DNA of 15,758 nucleotides from Planctomycetota bacterium (GTDB lineage Bacteria > Planctomycetota > MHYJ01 > JACPRB01), in contig JACQFK010000370.1 of the NCBI GenBank assembly GCA_016200125.1, positions 1 through 15,758 on the forward strand, given 5' to 3'. Positions 1 to 7,120 of the stretch are shown here, piece after piece. Made by a program: the position numbers and the translations under genes. Position 1 is the stretch's first letter. Each line of letters begins with the position of its first letter. Below the pieces are notes generated by a model, which worked only from the letters and a program-made list of their open reading frames with translations, made no database searches and was not told where the DNA came from.

Positions 1-1342
1 ACGGCGAGGCGTCGGGCGTGGTCAGGTCGTAGAGGCGGTATTCGTCGCGCCCCGTCCCGATCCGGGAGGCGTACCAGGGCGGCGCGTCGTATTCCTCCGG
101 CGTCACCGTGCGGATCTCGCGGGCGTCGAAGAACCAGAGGTCGCCTGCGGTGAGCAGGACCGCGGCGAGGATCGCGCGCGGATGGGAGCGAAGCTTCGTC
201 AGGACCAGGGCCGAGAGTCCCAGCAGCCCCAGCGGAACGGCCGCCTCCGTCACGACCTTGAGCCTCCAGAACGCCAGTCCGGCCGCGACGACGGCGAGGC
301 CGCCCGACAGCGCCAGGATGCGGGCGATGTTCCGGGACGGGTACCTGCCGCGGGCCAGGCCGTCCCAGCCCACCGCGGCGAGGCCGGCGAGGCAGAGGGC
401 GACGGCCCAGAGGGAGCAGAAAGGCAGGCCGGGCAGCGCCGCCGCGGCGGCGGAGATCGCGAAGAACAGGGTCGGCCCGCGCTTGGGCGCCTGGAAGGGA
501 AGCAGGGCGAGCAGGGTCGGCAGGACGCCCACGTAGAGAAGCCGCCAGTCCTTCGTGACGCCGGCCGGGGCCGTCGCCGCCGCCGCGAAGGCGCGCACCT
601 CGAGGGCGGGAAGCAGCGTGGCGGAGGCGAGGGCGGCGCCCAGCAGGACGGACAGGGCGATCGGCGCGAGGGCGGACTTCCTCCAGGGCCGCTTCCGCCG
701 AGCGGCATCGATCGCGGTCCAGACGATCAGTCCGACGCTCAGGAAGCCGAGGAAGGGCAGGTCGCGGGGGCTGCCTCCGAGCAGGACGGCGCCGATCACG
801 CCCGACAGCAGGACGATGCGGATCATCGAGATGCGCTTGATCATCCGGAGGATCAGGAGCAGCACCCAGGGCGCCAGCGCCGGGACGACGTAGTGGCTCG
901 GGCTGCCTTCGGACATGTGGGCCGCGACCGAGAACGAGATTCCGTAGGCGACGCCTCCGAGGACGGCGGCGCTGCGCCGGAACTCGAAGTAGCGGCCGAG
1001 GCGGTACATCCCGATCGTGGCGACCATCATGTGGAACACGAAGAGGAACCCGAAGGCCCGCTCGGGCGCGATCGCGAGGTACAGCAGGTTGGGCGGGTAG
1101 TGGAGGCTGCCGTGGAGGTCGCCCAGGAAGGGCGCGCCGGCGTGCTGGCGTCCGTTCCAGCGCGGCCATTCGCCGTCGCGCGCCGTCATCTCCTGGGCGT
1201 AGACGAGGCGGCTCATGAAGAAGGAGCGGAACTCGCGGCCGAGGAGGCACTTGCCGGTGAAGAGGAAGGGGGACGAGACGAGGAGAACGGGGAGGAGCAG
1301 GGCGACCGCCTCGGCGACCCAGCGGTTGCGCGATTCCTTCAT
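1..1342 (-). CDS. YfhO-like multi-spanning membrane protein, C-terminus beyond window
   Basis: The frame is open from an ATG at 1342 to the window edge, giving 447 residues with no stop. The protein is very hydrophobic: a first membrane helix at about residues 9-29, then many more. After helix 1 comes a loop with WPRWNGRQHAGAPF and LHYPPNLLYL, followed by GGVAYGISFS. This loop-plus-helix arrangement is typical of YfhO-family and related GT-C-fold membrane proteins, which are thought to act in transfer of sugars from lipid carriers outside the membrane. The last visible part (EEYDAPPWYASRIG) looks like the start of the extracytoplasmic domain. Substrate and true function are unknown. It starts just after the terminator of the preceding unit, so it probably has its own weak promoter. 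I see no clear ribosome binding site before the ATG. Family assignment rests on pattern recall and is fairly sure; a role in glycosylation is inference. Confidence 0.75.
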   Translation of the reverse strand, partial: MKESRNRWVAEAVALLLPVLLVSSPFLFTGKCLLGREFRSFFMSRLVYAQEMTARDGEWPRWNGRQHAGAPFLGDLHGSLHYPPNLLYLAIAPERAFGFLFVFHMMVATIGMYRLGRYFEFRRSAAVLGGVAYGISFSVAAHMSEGSPSHYVVPALAPWVLLLILRMIKRISMIRIVLLSGVIGAVLLGGSPRDLPFLGFLSVGLIVWTAIDAARRKRPWRKSALAPIALSVLLGAALASATLLPALEVRAFAAAATAPAGVTKDWRLLYVGVLPTLLALLPFQAPKRGPTLFFAISAAAAALPGLPFCSLWAVALCLAGLAAVGWDGLARGRYPSRNIARILALSGGLAVVAAGLAFWRLKVVTEAAVPLGLLGLSALVLTKLRSHPRAILAAVLLTAGDLWFFDAREIRTVTPEEYDAPPWYASRIGTGRDEYRLYDLTTPDASP

Positions 1343-1354
1343 GGGGACGCGCCC

Positions 1355-1360
1355 AGTATA
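1355..1360 (-). promoter_or_regulatory. Possible -10 element for the YfhO-like gene
   Basis: The minus strand reads TATACT here, 12 bases before the ATG at 1342 and directly after the T-run of the preceding terminator. A -35 match at 17 bases spacing is poor (GAGACC, inside the terminator loop). It would give a leader of only about 5 bases, which agrees with the lack of a Shine-Dalgarno sequence. Weak on its own. Confidence 0.25.
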
Positions 1361-1362
1361 GG

Positions 1363-1398
1363 AAAACGGGCGCCGGAGGTCTCCCCTCCGGCGCCCGT
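1363..1398 (-). terminator. Rho-independent terminator of the isomerase unit
   Basis: Perfect 14-bp inverted repeat, ACGGGCGCCGGAGG at 1366-1379 and its complement at 1385-1398, with a 5-base loop. On the minus strand the stem is followed by TTTT (1366 down to 1363, first T shared with the stem). It begins 20 bases after the natural stop of the sugar isomerase gene at 1419 and separates it from the YfhO-like gene. Confidence 0.85.
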
Positions 1399-1418
1399 GA
1401 CAATTCCGGGGTCGATGG

Positions 1419-1508
1419 CTACTTCCCGAGCTCCTTGAGCGCGGCCTTGAAGCCGTCGAAGGAGATCTTGGTGGCCTCCAGCTCCGACTTGCCGTCCGGG
1501 TACTCCTC
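1419..1508 (-). pseudogene. Orphaned C-terminal tail of the sugar isomerase, beyond an in-frame TAG
   Basis: Reading on in the same frame past the TAG at 1509-1511 gives 29 more sense codons (EEYPDGKSELEATK through FKAALKELGK) before a second TAG at 1419-1421. This tail looks like the normal end of the family, where a Gln commonly joins the two parts (FTLEQEEYPDG-type). The terminator hairpin is placed for this second stop (20 bases away), so the longer frame is the ancestral gene. It is translated only if the TAG is a sequence error or is read through. Confidence 0.8.
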
Positions 1509-2297
1509 CTACTCGAGGGTGAACCACTCGGTGCCGCCGACTTCGTAGCAGGCGGTGATGTAGCCCTTCCAGTCGAAGTTGTCCTCGCCGACGTAGGGTT
1601 TCTTGCCGCTCGCCTTCGCGGGGCGGTTCTTGATGTGGGTCGTCTTGATGCGGCCGGGGTGCTTCCTCACGATGGCGATGGGATCGACGCCCGCCGCCAT
1701 GGTATGGCCCATGTCCTGCTGGATGACGACCTCCTTGGGGGTGCGCTCGGCGAAGAGGTCGAAGTAGGTCTTGTCCCCCTCGGCCTTCGCGAACTCGCCG
1801 GTGTGGTTGTGGTGGCCGGTCATCATGCCATCCGCCTTGAGCGTCTCGGCCAGCTTGGTCATGAACTCCGCGTACTCCTTGCTCGGCTCCGGCTTGGTGT
1901 AGCGGCCGTCGCCGGGGACGATCAGGAACTTGCAGCCGAGCGCCTTGTAGAACTCGACGGTCTTCTTCAGCTTGTCCCCTGTGAGGTTGCCGGCGCCGGT
2001 GTGGGTGCCGCAGGCCTGGAGCTTCAGGCCGTCGAGCAGCTTGCGCAGGCCCTCCGGGTCCGATCCGTACTTGCCGAAGACCCCGGCAAACTCGACGCCT
2101 TCGATACCCATCTCGGCGACCTGCTTGAGGGTCCCCTCGAAATCCTTTCCGAGGGCGTTCTTGACCGAGTAGAGCTGGAGCCCGATTGGGATGCGCTTCT
2201 TGTCCTGGGAGAGGAGGGATTTCGGGGCTGCGATCGCGGCGGCGCCGGCGGCGGCCGACCATTTCAGCAGGTCCCGGCGGGAGCACAGGTTCGTCAT
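1509..2297 (-). CDS. Tat-exported sugar phosphate isomerase/epimerase (TIM barrel), cut short by amber codon
   Basis: Xylose-isomerase-like TIM-barrel protein (AP endonuclease 2 superfamily, IolE-like). I chose the ATG at 2297 because GGAGG lies 8 bases before it and the product then starts with a Tat-type leader: SRRDLLK at residues 6-12, an alanine-rich hydrophobic stretch and APKSLL. An upstream ATG at 2369 is in frame but adds an unlikely leader. Barrel landmarks include GVEFAG, CGTHTGAGNL, HHNHTGEF (metal-site His), QQDMGHTMAAG and TTHIKNRPA. Such proteins in environmental bacteria usually isomerise or epimerise free sugars or inositol derivatives outside the cytoplasm; the substrate here is unknown. 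The frame ends at TAG 1509-1511 after 262 residues, right after the strand carrying a likely catalytic Glu (EWFTLE), so the last helix is missing. The family is sure; whether the shortened protein works is open. Confidence 0.85.
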   Translation of the reverse strand: MTNLCSRRDLLKWSAAAGAAAIAAPKSLLSQDKKRIPIGLQLYSVKNALGKDFEGTLKQVAEMGIEGVEFAGVFGKYGSDPEGLRKLLDGLKLQACGTHTGAGNLTGDKLKKTVEFYKALGCKFLIVPGDGRYTKPEPSKEYAEFMTKLAETLKADGMMTGHHNHTGEFAKAEGDKTYFDLFAERTPKEVVIQQDMGHTMAAGVDPIAIVRKHPGRIKTTHIKNRPAKASGKKPYVGEDNFDWKGYITACYEVGGTEWFTLE

Positions 2298-2305
2298 CGT
2301 AAAAA

Positions 2306-2310
2306 CCTCC
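2306..2310 (-). promoter_or_regulatory. Ribosome binding site that fixes the isomerase start
   Basis: GGAGG on the minus strand, 8 bases before the ATG at 2297. It decides for this start over the in-frame ATG at 2369, which has no such site and lies upstream of the predicted transcription start. Confidence 0.8.
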
Positions 2311-2324
2311 ATTTCGGACTGGTG

Positions 2325-2353
2325 ACTATAGCTGTTACAACGCCGCCCGTCGA
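2325..2353 (-). promoter_or_regulatory. Sigma-70-type promoter for the isomerase gene
   Basis: On the minus strand TCGACG (2353-2348, 4 of 6 matches to TTGACA) is followed after 17 bases by TATAGT (2330-2325, 5 of 6 matches to TATAAT). Predicted transcription start near 2318 gives a leader of about 20 bases holding the GGAGG site. It lies in the 76-base gap after the lipoprotein gene, so the isomerase can be transcribed independently of the upstream operon. Confidence 0.55.
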
Positions 2354-2373
2354 TCATTCGCTGCCTCAAAATG

Positions 2374-3909
2374 CTACCGTCTTAACGACGTTGGAACGAG
2401 GGTCAGGTCGGGGTCGGGGTCCTTGCCGATCGAGCTGAGGATGTTGACGAGGAGGTCTTCGGGGTTGATGTCGGGAGGGGCGCGGCGGGAGCACTGGTCG
2501 TAGAGAGCGTCCGGATAGCAGCCCTTCGAAGGTCCATCCGAATACTGCTGGTGCACAGCGCTGGCCGTGATCCCGTCGGCCACCCGGAGCCAGTCGAAGC
2601 TCTTTTCCAGCGGCGCCAGCTTGCGCAGGTAGTAGGCGTAGACGAGGCCGTTCCACTGCACCGGCACTCCGAACCAGGGGTGGGTGAATTGGGTGCTGCC
2701 GAAGACGGGGATCGACGCGTAGCGCATCCCTTTGCGGCCGGGCAGGCTCCACAGGTACAGGAAGGGCAGGCCGGCCCTGGCCCAGCGGGCGGCGTCGGTC
2801 AGCCAGGCGGCGTCGCCGCTCAGCTTGTAGGCCTCGACATAGGCGCCGATCGCGAAGGCCGCCGCCAGGAGGTCGGGCTCGTAGAGCGGGCATTCCCAGC
2901 TCTGGGCGCCGCGCGGCACCTGGTGGCGGCGCAGGCGTCCCAGGACGTCCAGCGCGATCGCCTTCAGCTCGGCGTCGCCCGTCATCCGCGCGGCCTTGGC
3001 GACCGAGAGCGCGTTGTGGGCGCTGGTCCCCAGCACGCTCTCGCCCGCGGGGCCGAGCTTGCGCTGATCCGCGTTCATGGGATGGAAGCCCCACTCGCCG
3101 TCGTCCCGCTTGCGCATGTCGGTGATGACCTTCATCCGCTCGACGAGCTTCTTCAGCGTCCCCGGCTCCTCCGCGTAGAACGGCGCCTCCCACTTCAGGA
3201 TATGGCAGTTGACCGTGGAGAGCAGGTCGGAGTAGTCGAACCAGTCCACTTTCTCGCCCAGCAGGTGGAGCAGCACGCCGAAGCCCGGCGTCCAGTCGGG
3301 CGGCCAGTCCTTGCCCACCGCGTGGCGGTGCTTGCCCCGGCCGGCGCCCACCGACGCGAAGCCCGCCTTGCAGAGCGCCAGCTCCTCCTCGAGCGTGCGG
3401 GGCCAGGGCTCGGGCTCGGGGAGGCCGAAGGCTTTCGTCCAGCGGGGCACGGCGTCATGGATCGTGGCGCCGGGCTCGACGACGAGAATCGCCTCGAACT
3501 CCTTGTCCGCCGGGGCGAGACCCATGAGGTTCTTCTCGCCCGCTTCGAAGAACGGCTTCGCGCCGTCCTTCCACATCAGCGCGATGAGGACGCCGTCGAC
3601 CTCGTAGGCCATGAGAGGAACGGTGACCTTCCAGGGCTCCGGGCGGCGGCGATCGGCCAGCGCTCCGCGCGCATCCCGGTCGCTCGACGATTTCTCCTCC
3701 CCTTCGAGAAACTCGAGACCGGGGAAGAGGGCGAAGCTTCGCCGGCCCGGGACTTCGAGGAGGATCTCGCCGGAGGAGCGGATCCGGAACTGGGTGTCCG
3801 AGATCCGACGCAGCTCCGGAATCTCCGTCAGGAAGCGGGCCCGGTCGTCGCGGAGGCCGGGAGACGAGCAGCCCGCCAGCAGGAGCAGCAGGAGGAAGGT
3901 CCGCCTCAT
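2374..3909 (-). CDS. Lipoprotein with probable alpha/alpha-toroid (six-hairpin glycosidase-like) domain
   Basis: 511 residues. The ATG at 3909 overlaps the TGA of the preceding gene (ATGA) and gives a textbook lipoprotein signal: MRRTF, a poly-Leu core and LLAGC, with Cys14 as lipidation site and SS after it, which suggests outer-membrane sorting. Residues about 20-150 look like a beta-rich domain. The rest is helical, with repeated aromatic and glycine patterns (WGFHPMNADQ, LGTSAHNALSVAKAARMTG, LAAAFAIGAYVEAYKLSG, FTHPWFGVPVQWNGLVYAYY, GPSKGCYPDALYDQ) as seen in alpha/alpha-toroid carbohydrate-active enzymes such as glycoside hydrolases, lyases or epimerases. I do not recognise the exact family and cannot point to catalytic residues. 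It is the last gene of the operon that also encodes an Lgt-like protein and a radical SAM enzyme, so its job may be linked to envelope glycoconjugates; that is inference. Confidence 0.75.
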   Translation of the reverse strand: MRRTFLLLLLLAGCSSPGLRDDRARFLTEIPELRRISDTQFRIRSSGEILLEVPGRRSFALFPGLEFLEGEEKSSSDRDARGALADRRRPEPWKVTVPLMAYEVDGVLIALMWKDGAKPFFEAGEKNLMGLAPADKEFEAILVVEPGATIHDAVPRWTKAFGLPEPEPWPRTLEEELALCKAGFASVGAGRGKHRHAVGKDWPPDWTPGFGVLLHLLGEKVDWFDYSDLLSTVNCHILKWEAPFYAEEPGTLKKLVERMKVITDMRKRDDGEWGFHPMNADQRKLGPAGESVLGTSAHNALSVAKAARMTGDAELKAIALDVLGRLRRHQVPRGAQSWECPLYEPDLLAAAFAIGAYVEAYKLSGDAAWLTDAARWARAGLPFLYLWSLPGRKGMRYASIPVFGSTQFTHPWFGVPVQWNGLVYAYYLRKLAPLEKSFDWLRVADGITASAVHQQYSDGPSKGCYPDALYDQCSRRAPPDINPEDLLVNILSSIGKDPDPDLTLVPTSLRR

Positions 3910-4559
3910 GGGGCGAGCGTATCCGCCGCGGGAGCCGGCGGCAAGGACTTGAGTCTCTCGTCGACGCGCCACAGGAACGCGAGGACCGCCGCCATCGCCG
4001 CGGCGCCGAACTGGTAGGCCGTGAGGCCCCAGGCGACGCGCGGCTCCGTGCGGCCGAACTCGATCCCGAAGCGGAAGGCGCAGTACGCGATGAGGTAGAG
4101 CTTGAGGAGCTGCCAGCGGAGGGCTTCGACCTTCTGCAGGCGCCAGAGGGTGACGGCCATCGTCGCGTGAAACGCGCTCTCGATCATCGGGACATAGGGG
4201 GCGCCGCAGCATCCGTTGAAGACGCAGCCCCAGCGGCCCACCGCGACGGCCGCCGCGAGCGGGAGGGCGAAGCCGTCGCCCGTCTTCGCCCGGATCCCCA
4301 TCGCGAGCTTCACCAGCTCGACGCACAGGTAGCCGCCGGCGAGGCCCGAGAGGATGGTCTTGCCGTCGCTGAACCAGGCCGGCCCGCTGAAGAAGGGCTC
4401 GTGCGAGAGCAGGACGAAGGGCAGCTTCGAGCCCGCGCCGGCGCCGAAGAGGGCGGCGATCAGGATGGCCCAGCGCTGGGGGCGGGGCAGCGGCAGGGGC
4501 TTGCGGAGGAGGAGGGCGGTGAGCAGCGCGAGGATCTGGAAGACCGAGTAGGCCCTCAT
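3906..4559 (-). CDS. Lgt-like integral membrane protein (prolipoprotein diacylglyceryl transferase family)
   Basis: 217 residues with about six to seven membrane helices. Start ATG at 4559 overlaps the TGA of the radical SAM gene by four bases; the stop overlaps the lipoprotein ATG likewise. Family signs are FGAGAGSKLPF (39-48 region), GKTILSGLAGGYLCVEL (66-82), TGDGFALPL (93-101) and GRWGCVFNGCC (108-118), which resembles the GRxxNFxNG core of Lgt around its key Arg. True Lgt moves diacylglycerol from phosphatidylglycerol to a lipobox cysteine. This shorter protein lacks the usual Lgt length (about 260-300) and the HGG-type loop that I would expect, so it is more likely a paralogue acting on another lipid or acceptor. 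Pairing with the radical SAM gene suggests a shared lipid substrate. The family call is fairly sure; the reaction is unknown. Confidence 0.75.
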   Translation of the reverse strand: MRAYSVFQILALLTALLLRKPLPLPRPQRWAILIAALFGAGAGSKLPFVLLSHEPFFSGPAWFSDGKTILSGLAGGYLCVELVKLAMGIRAKTGDGFALPLAAAVAVGRWGCVFNGCCGAPYVPMIESAFHATMAVTLWRLQKVEALRWQLLKLYLIAYCAFRFGIEFGRTEPRVAWGLTAYQFGAAAMAAVLAFLWRVDERLKSLPPAPAADTLAP

Positions 4560-5920
4560 GGCTTCAGCGGCGGCAGCGGCACGGTCCCGTCCCGGTAGAG
4601 CGTGTTGTAGGCGCAGAAGGGCACCGTGTGGCCGCTCGGCAGCAGGTGGGCGATGCAGCACTTCATGACCCGGCGCACGTCGAAGATGTGCTTGTCCAGG
4701 AAGGCCGTGAGCGTGATGCGGAACATCTCGGCGCCCGTCAGCTTTGCCGCGAGCGCGGTCTCGACGAACTTGTCGCCCCCGGGGCCGCAGCACTTCTCCC
4801 GCTGAAGATAGGCGGCGACGATCGCCTTCGCCTTTTCGGGCGTGTAGACCAGCGTGTTGGCGACAAGGTCGGCGTTCTCCCTCAGGTTGAGGAAGCGGGA
4901 GACCGGGACGGGGGCGCCGTCGCCGCGGTAGACGTAGGTCATCATGTGGCAGTTCGGGTGGGCGCAGGGCACCGGCAGGAAGTCCTCCGTCGTGAACAGG
5001 CCGCCCGTCTGGCCGACGATCGCGTTCACGACGTCCGGAATCGTCGCGCGGTTCTCCAGGTCCTGGGGATCCGTGTGGCGGCCCACATAGGTCGCGGGCT
5101 GGAAGCTGGCGCCGCGGATCCAGGGGCGTTCGAGGCCGAACTTCACGATGGCGCCGATCTCGTCGAGATTGACCCCGTGCTGGACGGTGCAGACCAGCGT
5201 CGTCCGGATGCCCTGGGCGGCGAGGTTGTCCAGGGCGCGGAGCTTGACGGCCGTCAGCGACTCGCCGCGCAGGGCCTGCGAGGTCTTCTCGCTGAAGCCG
5301 TCGAACTGGAGGTAGATCTCGAGCCGGTCGCGCATCGGCGCCAGCGACTTGACGAGCTCCGGGTCGTTCGCGAGCTTGATCCCGTTGGTGTTGATCATCA
5401 CCACCTGGATCGGCTTGGAGTACGCGTACTTCGCCATCCTCACGAAGTCGGGGTGGATCGTGGGCTCGCCGCCGGAGATCTGGAGCACGTCGGGCTCGCC
5501 CTCCTGGCGGACGAAGTTGTCCACGACGCGGGTGAACTCCTCCCAGGTCCAGTGCCTGCCGCCGGGACCGCTCCCGGCGAAGCACATCGGGCACTTCAGG
5601 TTGCAGCTCGAGGTGATCTCGGCGAGCCCGACGCAGGTGTGCTGCTCGTGCTCGGGGCAGAGGCCGCAGTCGTAAGGGCAGCCGCGCTGCGACTCGGTGG
5701 CGAGCGCGAGCGGGCGCTTGGCGGGCTCGTCGAGCTCGTGGCGGTCGTAGGCGTGGACGTCGGCGCAGACGAAGTCCTCGATCCCGCCGTGCTCGGGGCA
5801 GGTCTTGCGGAAGTAGACGCGCCCCTGCTTCGAGATGATCTTGGCCGGGACGAGCTTCAGGCATTTCGGACAGAGGCTCTGGGTGGTGCCGAGGTAGACG
5901 TAGTCGCGAAGCGTCGTCAT
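4556..5920 (-). CDS. Radical SAM enzyme related to tetraether-lipid synthase (Tes)-type proteins
   Basis: 454 residues. The ATG at 5920 follows GGAGGAGG and overlaps the preceding TGA (ATGA). Order of parts: an N-terminal zinc-ribbon-like segment CPKC (17-20) with KTCPEHGG (39-46); a Cys cluster GCPYDCGLCPEHEQHTC (80-96); the radical SAM cluster CNLKCPMCFA (Cys106, Cys110, Cys113, CxxxCxxC); QISGGEPTIHPDF; and a C-terminal part with CAHPNCHMM, KCCGPGGDKFV and KCCIAHLLPSGHTVPFCAYN, likely further metal ligands. This layout matches the radical SAM group that contains archaeal tetraether synthase (MJ0619-like), which joins lipid tails by C-C bonds, and bacterial homologues proposed to make membrane-spanning lipids. 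The group also holds many uncharacterised members. The next gene is Lgt-like, which supports a lipid substrate. The radical SAM call is certain; lipid coupling is an informed inference. Confidence 0.88.
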   Translation of the reverse strand: MTTLRDYVYLGTTQSLCPKCLKLVPAKIISKQGRVYFRKTCPEHGGIEDFVCADVHAYDRHELDEPAKRPLALATESQRGCPYDCGLCPEHEQHTCVGLAEITSSCNLKCPMCFAGSGPGGRHWTWEEFTRVVDNFVRQEGEPDVLQISGGEPTIHPDFVRMAKYAYSKPIQVVMINTNGIKLANDPELVKSLAPMRDRLEIYLQFDGFSEKTSQALRGESLTAVKLRALDNLAAQGIRTTLVCTVQHGVNLDEIGAIVKFGLERPWIRGASFQPATYVGRHTDPQDLENRATIPDVVNAIVGQTGGLFTTEDFLPVPCAHPNCHMMTYVYRGDGAPVPVSRFLNLRENADLVANTLVYTPEKAKAIVAAYLQREKCCGPGGDKFVETALAAKLTGAEMFRITLTAFLDKHIFDVRRVMKCCIAHLLPSGHTVPFCAYNTLYRDGTVPLPPLKP

Positions 5921-6378
5921 GGCCAGCCTCCTCCCTGCCGGGCGCAGGAGATGAAGATCCAGATCCCCAGGGCGAAGAGGAGCCCGACGCCTCCGACGAA
6001 CAGGATGCCGATGAACGCGAACAACTTGATCAGCGCCTTGCCCACGATGGCGGCCTCGGTCCCGGGCCGGCCCGAGAGCGCGAGCGCGCCGAGCACCAGG
6101 GCGGCCAGGAGAAAGACCCCGAAACCGACTTTCAGCGCGACGGGTTCCACGGTCGGATGGACGATGACGGACAGGGTCCCCGCCCCGTCCAGGACCGCCA
6201 GCAGCAGCAGCAGGAGGACGAAGCGCTTCCGATCCTTCCGGGTTTCCAGGAGGACGGCCGAGTTCCGGAGCGGATCGACGGATCCGGCCTTTCCCAGCTC
6301 GCCTCCGCAGGCGAAGCAGCGGACGTCGACCCCCGGATCGCAGAGCGTGCGGCAGGACGGGCAGCGCTTCAGGGTCAT
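5917..6378 (-). CDS. Zinc-ribbon membrane protein, three helices (paralogue 3)
   Basis: 153 residues. The N-terminus is a zinc ribbon, KRCPSC (Cys6, Cys9) and RCFACGGEL (Cys21, Cys24), with exactly the Cys spacing of the two other ribbon proteins of this operon. Three hydrophobic segments follow (about 52-74, 78-101, 113-143), the last ending in FISCA. No catalytic motif is visible. The ribbon would face the cytoplasm if the first helix inserts by the positive-inside rule (RKDRKR precedes it). Start ATG at 6378 overlaps the TGA of the gene before (ATGA), and its own TGA overlaps the radical SAM ATG, so it is translationally coupled to that enzyme. Such short zinc-ribbon membrane proteins are common and uncharacterised; function unknown. 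Confidence 0.8.
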   Translation of the reverse strand: MTLKRCPSCRTLCDPGVDVRCFACGGELGKAGSVDPLRNSAVLLETRKDRKRFVLLLLLLAVLDGAGTLSVIVHPTVEPVALKVGFGVFLLAALVLGALALSGRPGTEAAIVGKALIKLFAFIGILFVGGVGLLFALGIWIFISCARQGGGWP

Positions 6379-6692
6379 CCCACTTTGAACCTGGAAAGCG
6401 GGAGGGCGCAGGCGAGCCCCACCAGCAGGACCGTACCGAGCGCTCCGAGGAGGATCGCGAAGAGGCCGAAGAGGGCCTTGGTGAGGGGGCTCTCATAGCT
6501 CTCGGTCATGACGTTCATGAGCGGCATCGTGAGCAGGGGCCAGAGGAGGAGCACGGCCAAACCCGCCGGGATCAGGGCGAATCCCGGGGGCAGCGCCGCC
6601 GTGATGAGGAGCAGCGCGGCCGCGATCCCGCAAGCGATCTTCTGCCCCCGGGGCATCGGGGGTTTCTGCGGTTCGCCGGTCGGAGGGTTCAT
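6375..6692 (-). CDS. Small membrane protein without zinc ribbon
   Basis: 105 residues, ATG at 6692 with AAGGA about 7 bases before it. A short proline-rich N-terminus (MNPPTGEPQKPPMPRGQK) leads into a long hydrophobic region (about 19-58) and a second one (about 72-97) ending LVGLACALPL. It lacks the CxxC pairs of its neighbours, but its closing Leu-Ala-Cys-Ala hydrophobic end resembles theirs, so it may be a paralogue that lost the ribbon. It overlaps the next gene by ATGA. I do not recognise a family. Confidence 0.7.
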   Translation of the reverse strand: MNPPTGEPQKPPMPRGQKIACGIAAALLLITAALPPGFALIPAGLAVLLLWPLLTMPLMNVMTESYESPLTKALFGLFAILLGALGTVLLVGLACALPLSRFKVG

Positions 6693-6702
6693 CGGGGGTC
6701 CT

Positions 6703-7104
6703 TCAGGCGCAGGCGAGGACGAGCAGCAGGAACAGGCCGACGACCAGCGAGCCTCCGCAGACGATCATGAGGAAGAACGCCGACAGCAGGGAGCGGTCGG
6801 CGTTGGCTCGACGATACGCCGCCGCGACCCAGCTCAACGAGCCGATGAAGACAGCCCCGACTCCCAGGATCATCAGGAGCCGGCGGCCTTCGGAGCAGAG
6901 GAAGGTGAAGAAGCCCAGGACGCCGAAACAAGTGAGAATGACGGTGGACTTGGTGATGTCCTCCTTCGCCTGCCGGGCACATTCCCGGACCTGGGCGACG
7001 GCGGCGGCGGGCAACGGCTGCAGCTCCGCCCCGCAGCCCAGGCAGTACTTCGGGAAGGAAAGGTCCACTCGCGTTCTGCATCGTGAGCATCGGTAGACGA
7101 TCAT
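6703..7104 (-). CDS. Zinc-ribbon membrane protein, three helices (paralogue 2)
   Basis: 133 residues. Zinc ribbon YRCSRC (Cys6, Cys9) and YCLGCGAEL (Cys21, Cys24), then a short charged helix and three hydrophobic segments (about 53-68, 75-96, 106-133), ending LLVLACA. It shares the ribbon register, the CSRC and GCGA(D/E)L wording and the three-helix topology with the gene before it, so the two are tandem duplicates. The ATG at 7104 lies 16 bases after the preceding stop, and only a weak purine stretch precedes it. Membrane location is clear; function unknown. Another frame over the same bases (start 7114) has unlikely composition and is a shadow. Confidence 0.78.
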   Translation of the reverse strand: MIVYRCSRCRTRVDLSFPKYCLGCGAELQPLPAAAVAQVRECARQAKEDITKSTVILTCFGVLGFFTFLCSEGRRLLMILGVGAVFIGSLSWVAAAYRRANADRSLLSAFFLMIVCGGSLVVGLFLLLVLACA

Positions 7105-7120
7105 TCCGGCTCATTCGGGT

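Noticed and set aside
182..1438. 418-codon plus-strand frame at the left end
   Set aside because: It runs antisense to the YfhO-like gene and through the terminator hairpin, with biased Glu/Gly/Arg composition and no recognisable motif.
1509..1511. TAG reassigned to an amino acid across the genome
   Set aside because: Other genes here end plausibly at TAG (pilB, HPt, the lipoprotein, the zinc-ribbon gene at 7121, and the isomerase's own second stop), so TAG functions as a stop.
3906..5864. 652-codon minus-strand frame joining the Lgt-like gene to sequence inside the radical SAM gene
   Set aside because: The upstream part is an out-of-frame shadow of the radical SAM gene (Arg/Pro-rich). Only the part from the ATG at 4559 is protein-like. 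The same applies to extended frames over the lipoprotein and radical SAM starts.
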